Assembly (NCBI RefSeq): GCF_038738535.1
Contig: NZ_CP046128.1
Span: 1,178,001 to 1,242,000, forward strand
Reading direction: 5' to 3'
DNA from: Bacillus pumilus
GTDB taxonomy: Bacteria > Bacillota > Bacilli > Bacillales > Bacillaceae
DNA: 64,000 nt
Shown here piece after piece: positions 1-7,703 of the stretch. Position numbers and translations under genes: made by a program. Within the stretch, counting starts at the first letter, position 1. Each line of letters opens with the position of its first letter. The notes below the pieces were generated by a model that saw only the letters and a list, made by a program, of their open reading frames with translations, did no database searches and was not told the origin of the DNA.

Positions 1-23
1 GTTCTTCAATTATTACGTTAATG

Positions 24-50
24 AAAAAGCCCCACTAAGGGGCTTTTTTT
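24..50 (+). terminator. Rho-independent terminator of an upstream gene
   Basis: GC-rich stem AAGCCCC/GGGGCTT with a 5-nt loop, followed by a run of seven T. It ends a plus-strand transcript that starts left of the window. Confidence 0.85.
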
Positions 51-53
51 GTT

Positions 54-301
54 TCAATCTAATGAAAACAGGTGCTGCAAACGAAAGTCAGGAACCGCTT
101 CATGGAAAAAAGCTCGATTGCTTTCATCATCCTCTTTATCCCACTGACTCCACCATTCAGCAGTTTCTCCAGAGGCGTCGGCTTGAATCATGACATGCAG
201 CTGTTCTAAGTTGATAACATTGATAAAACTTTTGCAGCGAGCATTCCCGTCATACCGCCGCCAATGGCGATCGCCTGCTCATATGTCATAGGTTGTCTCA
301 C
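54..301 (-). pseudogene. Remnant of an FAD-dependent monooxygenase-like gene, internally deleted or frameshifted
   Basis: A GTG at 301, well placed behind GGAGG, opens a frame whose start is a dinucleotide-binding motif (AIAIGGGMTGMLAAKVL), as at the N-terminus of flavin monooxygenases. The frame stops after about 34 codons. A second frame overlaps it and stays open for about 50 codons down to a stop at 54, including GETAEWW and AFFHEAVPDF, but it has no start of its own. Such enzymes normally have 400 or more residues, so most of the gene is missing. The most economical reading is a pseudogene left by a large internal deletion. The origin of the 3' frame is uncertain. Confidence 0.5.
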
Positions 302-522
302 AACATGCGCCTCCAATGAATATGTAAAATGATTACATGACCATTTCATCATATGTTGATGCTTAAATTATAGCAAATTTTCGTTTTGTTGAATATAGAG
401 AGGGAATCTCCTTCTTTTTACTCGTACATATGAGAAATAACTTTAATCATCATCATTATTTTTAAAAAATAACTATTATTTTAAGAAGGACGACCGATAA
501 ATAACATAAGGGGGTAGAGAAA

Positions 523-1347
523 TTGGATATACTACAGAGTATTGTGACAGCAGCACCTTATATGATGCAGATTTTAAAAAATGAAGTGACGATGGGTATC
601 ATTGACCGAGAGAAATTTTTGCTGTATTTGCCATCGAAAGATGTTGATTTTCAAATTCGAGCTGGTGAACATATTAAACCAGATGATCTGAATATGAAAA
701 AAGCGCTGAGAGGTGAGACATCAAGTATGTTTGTACCTGAATCAGTGTATGGAGTACCATTAAATGCAATGGGATTACCAATTTTTGATGAAAATGGGCA
801 AGTGATTGGTGCCCTCGCTTTAGGATTTCCGCTCAAAAATCAAATAGAGCTTGAAGCGTATATGGAATCATTAAATGACATTATTCAAAGTATTCAAGAA
901 AAGGTGCACGTGGTGGCGGCACATTCAGAGGAGCTTTCTGCTACAAGTGAGGAGATGACCTTACAAACGCAGCAAACACTTGAAAGCTCGAAACAAACAG
1001 CCGATATTACAAAAATGATTAAAGGCATCTCGAAACAAACGAGTTTGCTAGGATTGAATGCGTCAATTGAAGCGGCCAGGGCAGGAAAAGAGGGAGCTGG
1101 TTTTAGTGTTGTAGCAAGTGAGGTTCAAAAGCTTTCAAGTGAAACTTCACGTGCAACAGAAAACATCGAAAGCTCATTACAAGGAATTTCCTCCAATATA
1201 CATACATTACTTGAAAGTATGGACCACATGAAAGGTTCTTCATCGGAACAGGCTTTACTTGTAACAGAGTTTAGCGAAATTGTGGAACGATTGACGATCG
1301 TAAGTAAAGAAATGAAAGAATTCATGCAGCATGTGATGTCAACGTAA
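523..1347 (+). CDS. yfmS: Soluble methyl-accepting chemotaxis-type signalling protein (YfmS-like)
   Basis: 274 aa, TTG start 7 nt behind GGGGG. There is no membrane segment. Residues 1-110 form a small sensor-like domain; residues 125-270 carry the conserved chemoreceptor signalling hairpin, with GISKQTSLLGLNASIEAARAG and GAGFSVVASEVQKLS readable. This part normally contacts CheA and CheW. The protein is close in size and layout to B. subtilis YfmS, a short soluble chemoreceptor; a soluble MCP-like protein is sure, the exact ortholog is probable. The gene is monocistronic and followed at once by a terminator. Its input signal is not evident. Confidence 0.8.
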   Translation: MDILQSIVTAAPYMMQILKNEVTMGIIDREKFLLYLPSKDVDFQIRAGEHIKPDDLNMKKALRGETSSMFVPESVYGVPLNAMGLPIFDENGQVIGALALGFPLKNQIELEAYMESLNDIIQSIQEKVHVVAAHSEELSATSEEMTLQTQQTLESSKQTADITKMIKGISKQTSLLGLNASIEAARAGKEGAGFSVVASEVQKLSSETSRATENIESSLQGISSNIHTLLESMDHMKGSSSEQALLVTEFSEIVERLTIVSKEMKEFMQHVMST

Positions 1348-1377
1348 AAAACGAATCCAAGAGGGATTCGTTTTTTT
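1346..1377 (+). terminator. Terminator after the chemoreceptor gene
   Basis: Stem ACGAATCC/GGATTCGT with a 5-nt loop and a T run. The complementary A run makes it potentially bidirectional, also serving the convergent DUF5412 gene. Confidence 0.85.
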
Positions 1378-1383
1378 GATGCG

Positions 1384-1755
1384 CTATTTTCTCTTGTTCT
1401 GATCAAAGCGATAATCATACGTGTCGCCCTTCACCACATTTAAAAACTCATGTCCAATTTGAACAAGCTGTCCGTTTTTCCATTTGATGAGAGGGTCTTT
1501 GTCAGGGTATTTCCAGTAAATCGTCTTCTTACGGTGGGTCAGTTTGTTTTCAATTTCTGCTCTAACTGCGTTTTCCTTTAGCTTTCCTCCGCTATGCTGA
1601 TAGGTGTTGATGATGTACATTCCGTCAGGTGATGACATCGAGCGGATGAATGTTCCGTGAGACACGCCTTGAAGAGAGAAGCATTTCCAATAAATAATGC
1701 CAGCGAAGCTAAGGAGCAAGATGATAAGGATGAGGGTGGTTTTCTTTTTTAACAT
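1384..1755 (-). CDS. DUF5412-type small membrane-anchored protein
   Basis: 123 aa. An N-terminal hydrophobic segment (residues 6-22) with charged MLKKK before it anchors the protein or acts as an uncleaved signal. The rest is a polar extracytoplasmic domain with SSPDGMYIINTYQHSGG and IYWKYPDKDPLIKW, features of the DUF5412 family found in Bacilli. No lipobox cysteine is at the right distance. Function is unknown. It stands alone, convergent with the chemoreceptor gene. Confidence 0.6.
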   Translation of the reverse strand: MLKKKTTLILIILLLSFAGIIYWKCFSLQGVSHGTFIRSMSSPDGMYIINTYQHSGGKLKENAVRAEIENKLTHRKKTIYWKYPDKDPLIKWKNGQLVQIGHEFLNVVKGDTYDYRFDQNKRK

Positions 1756-2002
1756 GAAAAATTCCTCCAGATGTAGATCACAATATTTCTAATTTATGAG
1801 AGAGAATACAAAAAGATTCATATAGTCCAAAAGTTCTATTCATTTCAATTATCGGTCATTTTTTCTCAAAATTCAACAGAAAGCCGTAAATGTAAGGAAA
1901 ATTTAAGGAAGAATTCAAGTGGTATATTTGATTCGAAACCTCTTTACAAAAGAATAAGGGATCAGTAGACTTATGCTCATATAGAGAAATGGGGCAGATG
2001 AC

Positions 2003-2626
2003 ATGAGACAAATCATCGATACGTATCAAAGTTATGAAGAGCTTTCCGCTCATGAAAGAATAGGAATTGATTATCGAATTCTTCACGAGCGGAAAGGTGA
2101 CCAGCTTCTGGTTTTGTCGCCTCATGCCGGAGGAATTGAATCCGGCGTGAGTGAGCTCATTCATGAAATAGCAAGTGATTATTCTATGTATTTATTTGAA
2201 GGCCTTAAAGTAAAAGGCAATCATGTTCTTCATATTACAAGTACACGTTTTGATGAGCCGGTTTGCCTTTCTTATGTGCATAACCATCATTATACGTTTG
2301 CACTCCATGGCTACGGAGAAACAGAGGTGCTTCAAACGTTAGTGGGAGGTACGGACAGAGAAAGAGCGGCAGAAACTGTGAAACGTTTAACGCTAAATGG
2401 CTTTCACGCATTGCTGCTATCTGAATCTGATCGTTTTTCTGGAACACATCCTGATAATATTAATAACCAATGTCTGACGGGAAAAAGTGTACAACTTGAA
2501 ATTAGTCAGGCGCAAAGAAGAGCATTTTTTCAAGACTTTAGGCGTCGCTACCGGCGTGATACACAAACTGAACAATTTTACCGGTACACAAATGTACTCA
2601 AACAAGTATTAGCCCTTTATGAATAA
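2003..2626 (+). CDS. yjqB: Poly-gamma-glutamate hydrolase family protein (YjqB/PghP type)
   Basis: 207 aa. The zinc-peptidase-like start VLSPHAGGIESGVSEL matches the DUF867/PghP family, whose phage members cut poly-gamma-glutamate. The early HAGGIE supplies probable metal ligands; FALHGYGE and later His/Glu residues complete the fold. In B. subtilis the ortholog lies just before the PBSX prophage, and here too it precedes xkdA. The secreted gamma-glutamyltranspeptidase at 8.4 kb makes use of gamma-glutamyl polymers plausible, though activity of this protein has not been inferred from anything but family. Confidence 0.8.
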   Translation: MRQIIDTYQSYEELSAHERIGIDYRILHERKGDQLLVLSPHAGGIESGVSELIHEIASDYSMYLFEGLKVKGNHVLHITSTRFDEPVCLSYVHNHHYTFALHGYGETEVLQTLVGGTDRERAAETVKRLTLNGFHALLLSESDRFSGTHPDNINNQCLTGKSVQLEISQAQRRAFFQDFRRRYRRDTQTEQFYRYTNVLKQVLALYE

Positions 2627-2652
2627 ACTTTTATCGTTTTATGTCCGAGTAT

Positions 2653-3201
2653 TTACGTTTGATAAACGGCTTCTTTTTCAGCGACCCTTTCTGCTTTCAT
2701 TAAATAAGACGTAAACTCCTGTTGAAAGCGAATGCCTGTTTTTCGCTGTTCGAATAAGGCAAGCCGCTTTTCAGCAAAAGCTCTGGTGACGTGAAACGTT
2801 TGAGCAATATGCAAAATGGCTTGCTGCCGAAGGGTTGGAAGCTTCATTTGCAGCAGCATAAAGGTTGGAACACAAAAGTGATACATGAATTGTTTTGCCT
2901 GAAACTCCTGCAGTTCTCGAAAAAGTTTGTTCATTTTGAAATGATTGCCTGTATGCTTTAGCACATGACAAAGCTCGTGGGCAAAATCCTGCCATTGTTC
3001 TTCAGATGATAGGGATCTGTTTAATATAATACTGTAAAGACCTTGATGCTGGATCATCATGCTGCCAGTCTCCTCGTAGTGGACCCATACATGAAATTCA
3101 GAAGCGATCCTTTGCATCTCTCTATAAGCAGGACCGCTTATTTGTAATTGAGCATATAACCGCTTAATATCTTCTTCTAAATGGGTTAAAAAACCAGTCA
3201 T
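2653..3201 (-). CDS. xkdA: ImmA/IrrE-type metallopeptidase, PBSX XkdA
   Basis: 182 aa. A zinc-protease motif HELCHVLKH lies at about residues 74-82, as in ImmA-type proteases that cleave phage repressors. The C-terminal half is helical. XkdA is the first gene of the B. subtilis defective phage PBSX and also lies on the minus strand between yjqB and the phage genes. Here no Xre repressor gene is adjacent, so its usual partner is missing. GGAGG lies just upstream of the ATG, and a LexA-like palindrome lies upstream of that. Confidence 0.82.
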   Translation of the reverse strand: MTGFLTHLEEDIKRLYAQLQISGPAYREMQRIASEFHVWVHYEETGSMMIQHQGLYSIILNRSLSSEEQWQDFAHELCHVLKHTGNHFKMNKLFRELQEFQAKQFMYHFCVPTFMLLQMKLPTLRQQAILHIAQTFHVTRAFAEKRLALFEQRKTGIRFQQEFTSYLMKAERVAEKEAVYQT

Positions 3202-3217
3202 TTAAAAAACCTCCATA

Positions 3218-3231
3218 CAAACGTATGTTCT
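3218..3231. promoter_or_regulatory. LexA (DinR) box-like palindrome upstream of xkdA
   Basis: CAAACGTATGTTCT matches 12 of 14 positions of the Bacillus SOS box CGAACRNRYGTTYC. It is 17 bp before the xkdA start, next to the ribosome site. This would tie the leftover phage gene to DNA damage; binding is inferred. Confidence 0.5.
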
Positions 3232-3511
3232 ATTTTTGGCGTAAAAGAAAAGTCCATATAGGACTAAATAGCTAATTGAGCTATTACTTACTTTTTATAT
3301 CGGCTTATTTTTAACAATTTTAACATAAATTCAAGGAAAAATGGAAGTAATTCCTGTTTTTTTCTGTATTTTTGCACTTTCCACTACTAAAAAGAGTGAT
3401 TGAATTCAAATTTTACCATAGTCTTCTCATGAAAACAAACAAGTATTGTCTTACGAACGCCACCGATTGATGAGAAAGATCAATTCAATCTAGCAAAAGG
3501 GAGTGCAGAAC
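3232..3511. other. Intergenic junction where PBSX phage genes are absent
   Basis: About 280 bp of AT-rich DNA between xkdA and xlyA. No ORF with a usable start and ribosome site is visible except that of xlyA. In B. subtilis roughly 28 kb of phage genes lie between these two genes. Confidence 0.6.
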
Positions 3512-4411
3512 ATGGTACAAATTTATCAAGATTTTATTCCAGTTGGAAACGGAAACCGCCCAGGATATGCGATGACACCGGAGTATGTGACGGTGCATAA
3601 CACAGCAAACACGTCAAAGGGAGCGGATGCGAAAAGTCATGCGGCCTATGTAAAACGCCCAGCGACAGAGGTGAGCTGGCATTTTACAGTGGATGATCAT
3701 GAAATATTTCAGCATCTGCCGTTAAATGAAAATGGCTGGCATGCAGGGGATGGACATGGGAATGGTAACCGGAAGTCGATCGGAATTGAAATTTGTGAGA
3801 ATGAAGATGGAAATTTTCAGCAAGCGGTCAAACATGCACAATGGCTTATTCAAAAGCTATTAAAAGAACATCACATTCCGCTAGCAAACGTGGTCACACA
3901 TCAGTACTGGTCTGGAAAAGCATGTCCACGCCAGCTTCTTTCTACATGGGATGAATTTAAAAAAGGGATTGAAACGGCAGAAGATCCGGAGCCGGTCATC
4001 ACGTATGTCGTGAAAAGCGGAGATACGTTAACGAGTATTGCGAAAGCTCATGGGGTCACAGTTCAAGATTTACAGAAGTGGAATGACATTAGTGATCCGA
4101 ATAAGATTCAAATTGGACAGGTTCTCAAAATTTATCGTAACGATGCAAAGAGCATGTATGAGCTGCCAGATGGGGTTTTAAAGGTGACGTCTCCATTGAC
4201 AAAGGGAGAGCACGTACGCCTCGTTCAACAAGCGCTTGCTGCTGTTTATTTTTATCCTGATAAAGCAGCTGCAAATAAAGGGATCGACGGAGTTTTCGGA
4301 GAAAAAACGGCGAACGCCGTAGCGCGTTTTCAGCTGATGAATGGTCTGACAAGTGATGGGGTATACGGCTCTAAAACGAAGGAAAAGCTTCTGGAGCTGT
4401 TAAATAAGTGA
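3512..4411 (+). CDS. xlyA: N-acetylmuramoyl-L-alanine amidase XlyA (PBSX endolysin)
   Basis: 299 aa from the ATG at 3512, six bases behind AAAGGGAGTG; an ATG three codons upstream is less well placed. Residues 20-145 are an amidase_2 domain that cuts the MurNAc-L-Ala bond, with zinc and catalytic residues in VTVHNTANTSKG, GWHAGDG, IGIEICEN and TH/KACPR. A LysM wall-binding module (YVVKSGDTLTSIAKAHGVTV) follows at about 165-210. A peptidoglycan-binding-1 repeat ends the protein (GIDGVFGEKTANAVARFQ). It is the last gene of PBSX in B. subtilis. With holin and phage genes gone, export is unexplained because there is no signal peptide. Confidence 0.9.
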   Translation: MVQIYQDFIPVGNGNRPGYAMTPEYVTVHNTANTSKGADAKSHAAYVKRPATEVSWHFTVDDHEIFQHLPLNENGWHAGDGHGNGNRKSIGIEICENEDGNFQQAVKHAQWLIQKLLKEHHIPLANVVTHQYWSGKACPRQLLSTWDEFKKGIETAEDPEPVITYVVKSGDTLTSIAKAHGVTVQDLQKWNDISDPNKIQIGQVLKIYRNDAKSMYELPDGVLKVTSPLTKGEHVRLVQQALAAVYFYPDKAAANKGIDGVFGEKTANAVARFQLMNGLTSDGVYGSKTKEKLLELLNK

Positions 4412-4531
4412 GTGTTTCTGTTTGTATGATTGGATGACTGTTTCACTTCGTTCATTTAATCGACGAATATAAGGCGACGACTTATATTCAGCAAACTGAA
4501 CATATCTCAATTGTTTGATTTTCTTTTTCAT
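4400..4531 (-). CDS. spoIISC: SpoIISC-like small antitoxin, copy 1 (original C-terminus)
   Basis: 43 aa, too short for many gene finders. GAGGTG lies 7 nt before the ATG at 4531. The core QFAEYKSSPYIRRL...QSYK resembles SpoIISB encoded 300 bp away (ISMADYKVSPHTERI...DEYK), sharing the pattern A-[DE]-YK-x-SP-x3-R and a final YK. Its stop codon lies inside the end of xlyA on the other strand. A third gene, spoIISC, has been reported for the B. subtilis locus, and this fits that place. Antitoxin activity is inferred from the shared motif. Confidence 0.65.
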   Translation of the reverse strand: MKKKIKQLRYVQFAEYKSSPYIRRLNERSETVIQSYKQKHSLI

Positions 4532-4760
4532 TTATTGGCACCTCAATTGTTGCAGCGTATAGATTATTGTATGCAAGTTTATGTAAAATCTGTTTGTATG
4601 ATTGGATGACTGTTTCACTTCGTTCATTTAATCGACGAATATAAGGCGACGACTTATATTCAGCAAACTGAACATATCTCAATTGTTTGATTTTCTTTTT
4701 CATTTATTGGCACCTCAATTGTTGCAGCGTATAGATTATTGTATGCAAGTTTATGTAAAA
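4417..4760. repeat. Exact 172-bp tandem duplication carrying spoIISC
   Basis: Bases 4417-4588 and 4589-4760 read the same throughout with no difference I can find. Each unit contains the ribosome site, start and first 37 codons of the SpoIISC-like gene. 172 is not a multiple of three, so reading through from the upstream unit enters the next one in another frame. Confidence 0.95.
4488..4703 (-). CDS. SpoIISC-like antitoxin, duplicated copy with altered C-terminus
   Basis: 71 aa from the ATG at 4703, with the same GAGGTG ribosome site as copy 1. Residues 1-38 equal copy 1. The remaining 33 residues come from reading the leader of the neighbouring repeat unit and then its coding start out of frame, ending in EICSVC. 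This gene is a by-product of the tandem duplication and overlaps copy 1 by 44 bp. Whether the extended protein still binds the toxin is unknown. Confidence 0.6.
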   Translation of the reverse strand: MKKKIKQLRYVQFAEYKSSPYIRRLNERSETVIQSYKQILHKLAYNNLYAATIEVPINEKENQTIEICSVC

Positions 4761-4762
4761 AA

Positions 4763-4799
4763 GGAAACAGGACGCGGATTTTGTTCCGCGTCCTTTAGT
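4763..4799 (-). terminator. Terminator of the spoIISAB transcript
   Basis: Read on the minus strand: GGACGCGGA/TCCGCGTCC stem, then GTTTCC and six T. It separates spoIISB from the spoIISC copies, so those likely need their own promoter. Confidence 0.75.
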
Positions 4800-4803
4800 G
4801 TAA

Positions 4804-4974
4804 TCAAGCCCTTTTATTTTTATACTCATCCAAGAGCTGTTCATTCTTTTTGAAAATACGCTCTGTATGGGGGCTTACTTTGTAATCCGCCATACTGATA
4901 TGGTGCTTTTTCTTTAAAATCTTAAAAGGGTTTTTCTTGCGATTGTTGTTATTCCCTTGAAGTGCGTGGTCCAT
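4804..4974 (-). CDS. spoIISB: SpoIISB antitoxin
   Basis: 56 aa, the same length as B. subtilis SpoIISB, starting at the ATG at 4974 eight bases after AGGAAGG; an in-frame ATG at 4980 is too close to that site. It is rich in Lys and His and contains KILKKKHHISMADYKVSPH. SpoIISB is an intrinsically disordered antitoxin that wraps the cytosolic part of SpoIISA. The start lies 26 bp inside the 3' end of spoIISA, so the two are translationally linked. Confidence 0.88.
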   Translation of the reverse strand: MDHALQGNNNNRKKNPFKILKKKHHISMADYKVSPHTERIFKKNEQLLDEYKNKRA

Positions 4975-5719
4975 CTTCATCACCTTCCTCTTCGTCAGGC
5001 AAGATTAGGTCATAAATTGTTGTAAGTGACGTCATTAATAAATAGTCGAACTCAGTGACAATCTCATCAGAGGTGAGCTTAATGACAAAGTGATCATCTG
5101 CTACAGAAAACGGGATGAGCACCAATTTGCCGAAATCATCGTAATAGACTTCCTGCCTGTCAAGCTTCGCCTGAATAAGAGCTCGCTGGTCAAGTGTCCG
5201 CAGCAGGTCATCTTTTTGTTCCTGCGTATCGTATGGACAAAGAACCGCTTGAATATTCATTTTGTCGGCAAAAGAATAAATGAGCCGTTCAATTCCCTCT
5301 ATATATGCCTCTACACTTCCATAATATACATGGATCGGTTCGTTTTTCAATAGGTATTGGTACGTTTTTAGTTTGTTGAGGTAAGAATGAAGTAGATCGT
5401 TATTTTGTTCTAGGAGTTGGTGGGTGTCGGTTTCCAGTTCGTGATTTCCGAGTTTTTTAATATAGGAGCTGAGAAAGATGAATGCATCGGTTAATGCAAA
5501 AAAAACAGCAATAATCAAGTAGTGCATCCAATCGGTGAAGATTGAAGAAGGGTCATTTGTCCAGTACACAACAGCACCAGCTACATAAATCCAATACCAC
5601 GTTTTTCGAATGGCAAACATCTTTTCTTTTACTTTTTGTTCAAAACGCCATACGGCAAATACATATACAGCAAGGGCACCTAGCAATAACCACACGGTCA
5701 ATTGAAAAAATAGTAGCAT
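4949..5719 (-). CDS. spoIISA: SpoIISA membrane toxin
   Basis: 256 aa from the ATG at 5719, with GGGAG six bases upstream; this gives the start MLLFFQLTVW like the B. subtilis protein. Three hydrophobic segments occupy about residues 1-90. A GAF-like cytosolic domain follows (KTYQYLLKNEPIHVYYGS, KLTSDEIVTEFDYLLMTSLT). Uncontrolled SpoIISA damages the membrane and kills cells during sporulation; SpoIISB neutralises it. The locus keeps the B. subtilis position between xlyA and pit. The acidic tail overlaps the spoIISB ribosome site. Confidence 0.92.
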   Translation of the reverse strand: MLLFFQLTVWLLLGALAVYVFAVWRFEQKVKEKMFAIRKTWYWIYVAGAVVYWTNDPSSIFTDWMHYLIIAVFFALTDAFIFLSSYIKKLGNHELETDTHQLLEQNNDLLHSYLNKLKTYQYLLKNEPIHVYYGSVEAYIEGIERLIYSFADKMNIQAVLCPYDTQEQKDDLLRTLDQRALIQAKLDRQEVYYDDFGKLVLIPFSVADDHFVIKLTSDEIVTEFDYLLMTSLTTIYDLILPDEEEGDEDGPRTSRE

Positions 5720-5833
5720 GTTCTTCTCTCCCATAGACAGATGGATACTTATTTATTTCTATGGATATGATTGGAAACCCTGCTTCATGAAAAAATGGCT
5801 TGTAGGAACAAGGTGTTGAAGTGTGCGGGCAAA

Positions 5834-5862
5834 TAAAAAAAGACCTGTCAGACAGGTCTTTG
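5834..5862 (-). terminator. Terminator after pit
   Basis: AAAGACCTGTC/GACAGGTCTTT stem followed by T residues on the minus strand, immediately before the pit stop codon. Confidence 0.85.
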
Positions 5863-5865
5863 ATA

Positions 5866-6864
5866 TTAGATAATCGCATTTAACACAAAGTATATAAGAG
5901 CCCCTAGAGTTCCTGAAATCGGTAATGTGATCACCCAAGTGACAAGCATGCGTTTTGCCGTACCCCAGTTTACTCCTTTTACTCTGTGTGCAGAACCTAC
6001 ACCTAGAATAGAAGATGAGATCACGTGAGTGGTACTAACAGGTAAGTGAATAAATGTCGCACCGAAGATAATCGCTGCACCCGTTAAATCGGCAGATACT
6101 CCGTTTACTGGACGAATTTTCATAATTTTACCGCCGACTGTTTTAATAATCTTCCAGCCGCCAATAGAAGTACCTAGTCCCATTGCAAGCGCACAAGAGA
6201 ATTGTACCCAGAATGGAATGTCGTCTGTTGTATGCAAATTACCTGCAATTAAAGCCATCGTAATAATTCCCATCGCTTTTTGCGCATCGTTTGTTCCGTG
6301 GGTATACGATTGCAGTGCAGCAGTTAAAATTTGAACACGTCGGAATTGTTTATTTGTTTTTGCGAGATTGTTGTTTCTGAATACAAATTTGATAATGGTA
6401 TACACGATATATCCCAATACGAAAGCTAGGATAGGTGAAAGCAATAGTGCTTGAATGATTTTAATGAATCCCGAATAGTTTAAAGCGCCAAAACCAGCAG
6501 AGGCAATAACAGCTCCTGCAATTGATCCGATCAGTGCATGTGAAGAACTACTCGGAATCCCGTAATACCAAGTAAGCAAGTTCCAAGTAATGGCCGCAAT
6601 TAAAGCAGCCAAAATGACAACAGAACCGTTTTGAAGTGTAAAAGGATCTGCGATGTCTTTTGTGATGGACTTTGCCACACCTGTAAATGTCATTGCTCCT
6701 AAGAAGTTCATGAACGCTGCCATAATAATAGCATGTCTAGGCTTTAACGCCTTTGTTGAAACCGAAGTGGCAATGGCATTTGCTGTATCGTGAAATCCGT
6801 TGATGAAATCAAAAGCAAGTGCACAAATGACAATAAATATGGTAAGGATGAGTAATGTGTCCAT
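5866..6864 (-). CDS. pit: Low-affinity inorganic phosphate transporter Pit
   Basis: 332 aa with about ten membrane segments. The duplicated PiT signature is present: FDFINGFHDTANAIATSVSTKAL near the N-terminus and SYTHGTNDAQKAMGII near residue 190. The family moves metal-phosphate with protons across the cytoplasmic membrane. It follows ykaA by 15 bp and is probably translated from the same mRNA, ending at a clear terminator. Length and layout match B. subtilis Pit. Confidence 0.95.
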   Translation of the reverse strand: MDTLLILTIFIVICALAFDFINGFHDTANAIATSVSTKALKPRHAIIMAAFMNFLGAMTFTGVAKSITKDIADPFTLQNGSVVILAALIAAITWNLLTWYYGIPSSSSHALIGSIAGAVIASAGFGALNYSGFIKIIQALLLSPILAFVLGYIVYTIIKFVFRNNNLAKTNKQFRRVQILTAALQSYTHGTNDAQKAMGIITMALIAGNLHTTDDIPFWVQFSCALAMGLGTSIGGWKIIKTVGGKIMKIRPVNGVSADLTGAAIIFGATFIHLPVSTTHVISSSILGVGSAHRVKGVNWGTAKRMLVTWVITLPISGTLGALIYFVLNAII

Positions 6865-6879
6865 GTTTAACTAACCCCG

Positions 6880-7497
6880 TTACGCATTCTTCATAATGAT
6901 TGTTTCTAGATTGTTGGCAACACTTTGACAGGAATCAGCGATTTCTTCAAGTGTTTCGTAAATTTCTTTGTATTGAATGACCTTGATTGGATCAGTTTCT
7001 TTTCCAAACAAGTTCTTTAGTGATTTACGATAAAGATTGTCACAATTATGCTCGATCTCTTTGATTTTGATTGCGTGTGGTTGAATATCTTTTAAGCGAT
7101 TTTCAGCCAGTAAATCAATTGTAATTAAAATTTCCTTTGCACATTCTCTGATGTAGTGGCTGAATTTGTCGATATGTTCGTCAGAGCTTGTCATTGAATA
7201 AATTTCCATTGTCGCTGAAAAATGCTCAATTCCATCTAAAACATCGTCGAGGCTATTCGTCAATTGAAGAATGTCTTCACGTTCAATCGGTGTAATAAAG
7301 GCTTTGTTCAGCTCTTTAATCATAGTATGAACATGATTATCACCTTTTGTCTCATATTCCTTCAATGTGTCAGAAAATTCTTTCAGAGTGGTTTGATTTG
7401 TTACTTTATAGCTAACAAAATACTCAGCAGTTTCATCTAAATTTTTAGCAATTTCCGTTAACAAGACGGAAAACTTGTCTTTTTTCCTTTTTAACAT
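6880..7497 (-). CDS. ykaA: DUF47/PhoU-like protein YkaA, partner of Pit
   Basis: 205 aa from the ATG at 7497, just behind GGAGG; an upstream in-frame ATG at 7533 has no ribosome site. The protein is all helical, with repeated PhoU-like stretches (DETAEYFVSYKVT, EHFSATMEIYSM, ADSCQSVANNLETIIMKNA). Members of DUF47 are usually encoded beside Pit and are thought to restrain phosphate uptake. The gene starts the ykaA-pit operon. Confidence 0.88.
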   Translation of the reverse strand: MLKRKKDKFSVLLTEIAKNLDETAEYFVSYKVTNQTTLKEFSDTLKEYETKGDNHVHTMIKELNKAFITPIEREDILQLTNSLDDVLDGIEHFSATMEIYSMTSSDEHIDKFSHYIRECAKEILITIDLLAENRLKDIQPHAIKIKEIEHNCDNLYRKSLKNLFGKETDPIKVIQYKEIYETLEEIADSCQSVANNLETIIMKNA

Positions 7498-7669
7498 GTA
7501 AAAACCCTCCATTGTATAAATGAGACAATGCACACATCAAATAATTATATATTCTTTTGTCGAAAAAAAACAGGTGTAGTCGAAAATTTCTTCACTTTTT
7601 CTATTTGATCTTATTCTGACCTAAAGATGTGTTCTCAACACACCTTTTTCAGAAAGGAGAAAAGAAATG

Positions 7670-7700
7670 AAAAAAGCGGTCCATTTTTGGCGCCGCTTAA
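7670..7700 (-). terminator. Probable terminator of the ASCH gene
   Basis: Minus strand AAGCGG...CCGCTT stem with a 16-nt loop followed by six T, a few bases past the stop at 7704. Confidence 0.55.
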
Positions 7701-7703
7701 AGC

